From: an uncultured Collinsella sp.
GTDB lineage: Bacteria > Actinomycetota > Coriobacteriia > Coriobacteriales > Coriobacteriaceae
Assembly: GCA_902496375.1 (NCBI GenBank)
Contig: CABVAS010000058.1
Location: forward strand, 1-8,361
Length of the DNA: 8,361 bases
Direction: 5' to 3'
This document shows positions 5,852 through 8,361 of this stretch, in pieces (the first letter of the stretch is position 1; each line of letters opens with the position of its first letter). The position numbers and the translations under genes are program-made. The notes below the pieces were generated by a model, which had not been told where the DNA came from, searched no databases, and worked only from the letters and a program-made list of their open reading frames with translations.

Positions 5852-7270
5852 ATGGCCTACGACGCCAAGAAAATCTACTACCGCTTCGACGATCACCTGA
5901 GCCGCCTGGTTCTGGATTACGAGGCGAGCCGTCAGATTTCGCCCGAAAGCGAAAACCTCTACCACGGCCTGCCGACCGCCCCGTACGACGAGGGCTTGTT
6001 CGTAGAGCACAACGTCAAGCGCGGCCTGCGCAATGCCGACGGCTCGGGCGTGGTCGCGGGCCTTACCCGCATCTCGGACGTGCACGGCTACAACAAGGTC
6101 GACGGCAAAGTCGTGCCCGACCAGGGCAAGCTTACGCTGCGCGGCTACAGCATCGAGGACCTGGTCAACAACGCCCAGGCCGAGAATCGCTATGGCTACG
6201 AAGAGGTCGCCTACCTGCTCATCACGGGCTCGCTGCCCAACAAAGAGGAGCTCGACGGTTTTTGCGGACGTCTGGGCGCTTTTAGGCACCTGAGCGACGA
6301 GTACGTCAAAGAGTTCCCCATGACCACGGTGTCGTCGAGCATCATGAATGTGCTTCAGCGCGCCGTGCTGCTGCTCTACGCCTTCGACGCCGAGCCCGAC
6401 GCCATTACACCCGAGCACGAAATCGACGTCGCCATCTCCATGCTCGCCCGTCTCCCCCGCATCGCCGCCTTCGCGCATATGGCCTCGGTCGCCAAGCGCC
6501 GCGGCTCCGAGGTTCATGTACCGCACCCCACACCCGGCCTCTCCACCGCCGAGACCATCCTGCAGGTGTTGCGCGGCGGCATGGCATTCACCCGCGACGA
6601 AGCCATGCTGCTCGACGTGATGCTCATGCTGCATGCCGAGCACGGCGGCGGCAACAACTCCACGTTTGCCTGCCGCGTGCTGTCCTCCTCGGCCACCGAC
6701 CCGTATTCCGCCTACGCCGCGGCCATCGGCTCGCTCAAGGGTCCGCGCCACGGCGGCGCCAACGCCAAGGTCGTGTCCATGCACGAGGACATCCGTGCGC
6801 ATGTCTCCAATTGGGAGGACGAGGACGAGGTCGCAGCCTACCTGGGCAAGATCCTCGACAAGCAGGCCTTCGACGGCACGGGCCTCATCTACGGTATGGG
6901 CCACGCCGTCTACACGCTGAGCGACCCGCGCGCCGAGGTGTGCCGCCGATACGCGCGCACGCTTGCCGCCAAGAAGGACCTGGGCGATGAGTTCGCGCTC
7001 ATCGAGCGCATCGAGCGCCTGGCACCGCAGGTGATGCGCGACCACGGCATGACCAAGCCTATCTGCGCCAACATCGACCTGTACACGGGCTTTATCTACA
7101 AGATGCTCGGTGTACCCGAGACGCTTTTTACGCCGCTATTCGCCGTCGCCCGCATGGCCGGCTGGTCGGCACACCGCATGGAAGAGCTCTTCTGCGCGCA
7201 CCGTATTATTCGCCCCGCCTACCGCCCGGTTATCGAGCCGCTGGAGTACAAGCCACTCGCCGACCGATAG
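5852..7270 (+). CDS. Citrate synthase (citrate/2-methylcitrate synthase family)
   Basis: This cytosolic enzyme condenses acetyl-CoA with oxaloacetate to give citrate, the entry step toward 2-oxoglutarate and glutamate. The 472-residue protein carries the full catalytic set: H264 in HAEHGGGNNST, H300 in GPRHGGAN, H351 in GMGHAVY, R360 in SDPRA (oxaloacetate binding) and D409 in NIDLYTG. The spacing of H351 and R360 equals that of E. coli H305/R314. The extra N-terminal ~50 residues and the GMGHAVYTLSDPRA version place it with the clostridial/actinobacterial forms rather than the NADH-regulated E. coli type. I cannot tell from sequence alone whether it prefers acetyl-CoA or propionyl-CoA; no prpB/prpD-like gene is near. 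GGAGAGGAG directly upstream of the ATG at 5852 fixes the start. It may be cotranscribed with the ACT gene; TTGACG at 5797-5802 has no -10 partner. A strong terminator follows. Confidence 0.95.
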   Translation: MAYDAKKIYYRFDDHLSRLVLDYEASRQISPESENLYHGLPTAPYDEGLFVEHNVKRGLRNADGSGVVAGLTRISDVHGYNKVDGKVVPDQGKLTLRGYSIEDLVNNAQAENRYGYEEVAYLLITGSLPNKEELDGFCGRLGAFRHLSDEYVKEFPMTTVSSSIMNVLQRAVLLLYAFDAEPDAITPEHEIDVAISMLARLPRIAAFAHMASVAKRRGSEVHVPHPTPGLSTAETILQVLRGGMAFTRDEAMLLDVMLMLHAEHGGGNNSTFACRVLSSSATDPYSAYAAAIGSLKGPRHGGANAKVVSMHEDIRAHVSNWEDEDEVAAYLGKILDKQAFDGTGLIYGMGHAVYTLSDPRAEVCRRYARTLAAKKDLGDEFALIERIERLAPQVMRDHGMTKPICANIDLYTGFIYKMLGVPETLFTPLFAVARMAGWSAHRMEELFCAHRIIRPAYRPVIEPLEYKPLADR

Positions 7271-7293
7271 GACGCGGACCGTTATAGAACCCG

Positions 7294-7334
7294 AGCGTGG
7301 CCAGGGCATCACCGCCCTCGGCCACGCTTTTTAT
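7294..7334 (+). terminator. Strong intrinsic terminator after citrate synthase
   Basis: AGCGTGGCC (7294-7302) pairs with GGCCACGCT (7320-7328), extended inward by AGGGC/GCCCT past a single bulged C, around an ATCACC loop. The stem runs straight into TTTTTAT. This is a textbook rho-independent terminator of the citrate synthase transcript, only 23 bp before the next start codon. Confidence 0.9.
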
Positions 7335-7357
7335 GCCAGCAGAAAGGGCTGCATCAA

Positions 7358-8200
7358 ATGATTGTGTTTTCCGATATGGATGGAACGCTGTTGACGAGCG
7401 ATAAGCAGATGAGCGATGCCACCTGGGCGATGCTCGACGAGCTCGCTCGACGCGGGATTGAATTTGTGCCCTGCACGGGACGTCCGCTGTCGGGCATCTT
7501 TGAACCCATCCTCGCCCATCCCGCCGTGCACTATGCCGTCTGCGCCAATGGCGCCAGCGTCTGGCAGCTCGACGACGATGTGCCCACCGACGCCTCGCGC
7601 GCCACGCGCATCTTGAGCCGACCGCTCGATTGCGGCATTGCCCATCGCATCCGCCGCATCGCCGCCGGCCACGATGTGACCTTCGATATCTTCGCGGACG
7701 GGCAGTGCTTCCTCCCCCGCTCGCTCTACACGCGCCTGGATGAGTTCTGCGGCGGCGACCCCCACATCGCAGCTTCGCTCAAGCGCACACGAACACCGAT
7801 CGACATGGATATCGACAGCAAGATCGACGAGGTCGAGACGCTCGAACGCATCGCCATGTACTGGCACGACCCGGCCGATCGCGACGCCATCGCAGCAGAG
7901 CTCGACACGCTCGGAGGCATTGAGGTCACACGTTCGTACGCCATGAATATCGAGGTCATGGGCGAGGGCGCCACCAAGGGAACGGCCCTCACGTGGCTAT
8001 GCGGGCACCTGGGCGAGCGTCTCGCCGACGCTTGGGCGTTCGGCGACAACATCAACGACATCCCCATGCTGCAGACAGCGGGCCACGGCATGGCCATGAT
8101 CAACGGCGAACCCGAAGACCGCGAGGCCGCCGACGCCATCACCGAATACGACAACGACCACGACGGCGTCGCCCGCACCATCATGGCCGCCCTCGCCTAG
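7358..8200 (+). CDS. Cof-type HAD-IIB family phosphatase
   Basis: A 280-residue cytosolic hydrolase of the haloacid dehalogenase superfamily, which dephosphorylates small metabolites (often sugar phosphates or nucleotides) through an aspartyl-phosphate intermediate. Motif I is FSDMDGTLL, with nucleophile D6 and acid/base D8; motif II is the threonine T40 in CTGRP; motif III is K207 in ATKGTAL; motif IV is GDNINDIPML with metal-binding D230 and D234. The cap domain between motifs II and III makes it class IIB (Cof-like), and the length is typical. The substrate cannot be read from the sequence. GAAAGGG at 7342-7348 precedes the ATG by 9 nt. There is no room for a promoter between the upstream terminator and the start, so transcription must come from readthrough or from a promoter upstream of the hairpin (TATAGA at 7283-7288 is a weak candidate -10). 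Confidence 0.93.
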   Translation: MIVFSDMDGTLLTSDKQMSDATWAMLDELARRGIEFVPCTGRPLSGIFEPILAHPAVHYAVCANGASVWQLDDDVPTDASRATRILSRPLDCGIAHRIRRIAAGHDVTFDIFADGQCFLPRSLYTRLDEFCGGDPHIAASLKRTRTPIDMDIDSKIDEVETLERIAMYWHDPADRDAIAAELDTLGGIEVTRSYAMNIEVMGEGATKGTALTWLCGHLGERLADAWAFGDNINDIPMLQTAGHGMAMINGEPEDREAADAITEYDNDHDGVARTIMAALA

Positions 8201-8235
8201 CAGCATCAACCCGGCAGGGTAGCTAAGTAGTCGTT

Positions 8236-8273
8236 GGGGACACTCCTCGCGGGGCGCCGCAAAGACTGTCCCC
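8236..8273. repeat. GGGGACA / TGTCCCC inverted repeat between convergent genes
   Basis: Perfect 7-bp arms at 8236-8242 and 8267-8273 enclose a GC-rich 24-nt loop. They lie in the 110-bp gap between the HAD gene and the convergent gene at the right edge. No T-run follows on either strand. It may be a bidirectional 3' structure or a copy of a dispersed REP-like repeat. Confidence 0.45.
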
Positions 8274-8310
8274 GGCTGCCGACAGAAAAGGAACGTCTCC
8301 ATCTGCCGAA

Positions 8311-8361
8311 TTAGGCGAGACTCTCCAGCACGCGACGGAGCTCCTGCTGAACGGCGTGGTC
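8311..8361 (-). CDS. 3' end of a convergent gene (partial)
   Basis: Reading inward from the right edge on the minus strand, the last 16 codons give DHAVQQELRRVLESLA followed by TAA at 8313-8311. The residues look like an amphipathic C-terminal helix, and codon choice (GCC, CTG, CGC, GAG) matches the core genes of the window. It converges on the HAD gene with a 110-bp gap. The family cannot be identified from this fragment, and the reading is only as good as the absence of stops in a short frame plus its codon style. Confidence 0.55.
   Translation of the reverse strand, partial: DHAVQQELRRVLESLA

Noticed and set aside
5468..7045. 525-codon open frame on the minus strand opposite citrate synthase
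   Set aside because: It is a GC-rich shadow: the plus strand carries a full citrate synthase with all catalytic residues, while the antisense translation is Val/Ala/Gly/His-rich with no domain and spans two genes and their gap.
1..8361. CRISPR array, rRNA, complete tRNA or insertion sequence
   Set aside because: No regularly spaced repeats, no rRNA or tRNA cloverleaf and no transposase-like frame were seen on either strand.

Overview
The window looks like the chromosome of a high-GC Gram-positive gut actinobacterium of the Coriobacteriia, most like Collinsella. This is inferred from the GCC/CGC/GAC-rich codon use of the right-hand housekeeping genes, the clostridial-style citrate synthase and the strong Shine-Dalgarno sites. 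I could not run a search, so the genus is a guess.

Left block (1-3590, minus strand). A compact operon is read right to left: a small Sec-secreted, cysteine-containing protein of 121 residues; a 740-residue membrane protein made of two tandem ABC-2-like permease halves; its ATPase; and possibly the first codons of a further gene running off the left edge. A secreted peptide followed by a duplicated permease and an ATPase is the layout of Sec-exported bacteriocin and immunity loci such as the lactococcin 972 group. This is the most interesting part of the window, but the peptide's identity is unproven. A 10-bp hairpin between the peptide gene and the permease could reduce transporter expression relative to the peptide, and it moves the permease start downstream of the first possible ATG.

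Middle (3471-5486). A divergent control region with three palindromes separates the peptide operon from a plus-strand pair: a four-helix DUF2975 membrane protein and a small YozG-like XRE regulator. Directly after the regulator's stop codon, and in the same frame, lies the catalytic half of a tyrosine integrase with no N-terminal domain. It appears to be the remnant of an integrative element and marks the right edge of the accessory block. About 400 bp of apparently non-coding DNA follow, with a 44-nt stem-loop, a cluster of short repeats and an operator-like inverted repeat.

Right block (5487-8361). This is ordinary core genome: a free-standing ACT-domain protein, a citrate synthase with all its catalytic residues and a strong intrinsic terminator, and a Cof-type HAD phosphatase. 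A convergent gene enters from the right edge, with only its last 16 codons in view. The sharp change in base and codon style between the left and right blocks, with an integrase fragment at the join, supports horizontal acquisition of the left block.
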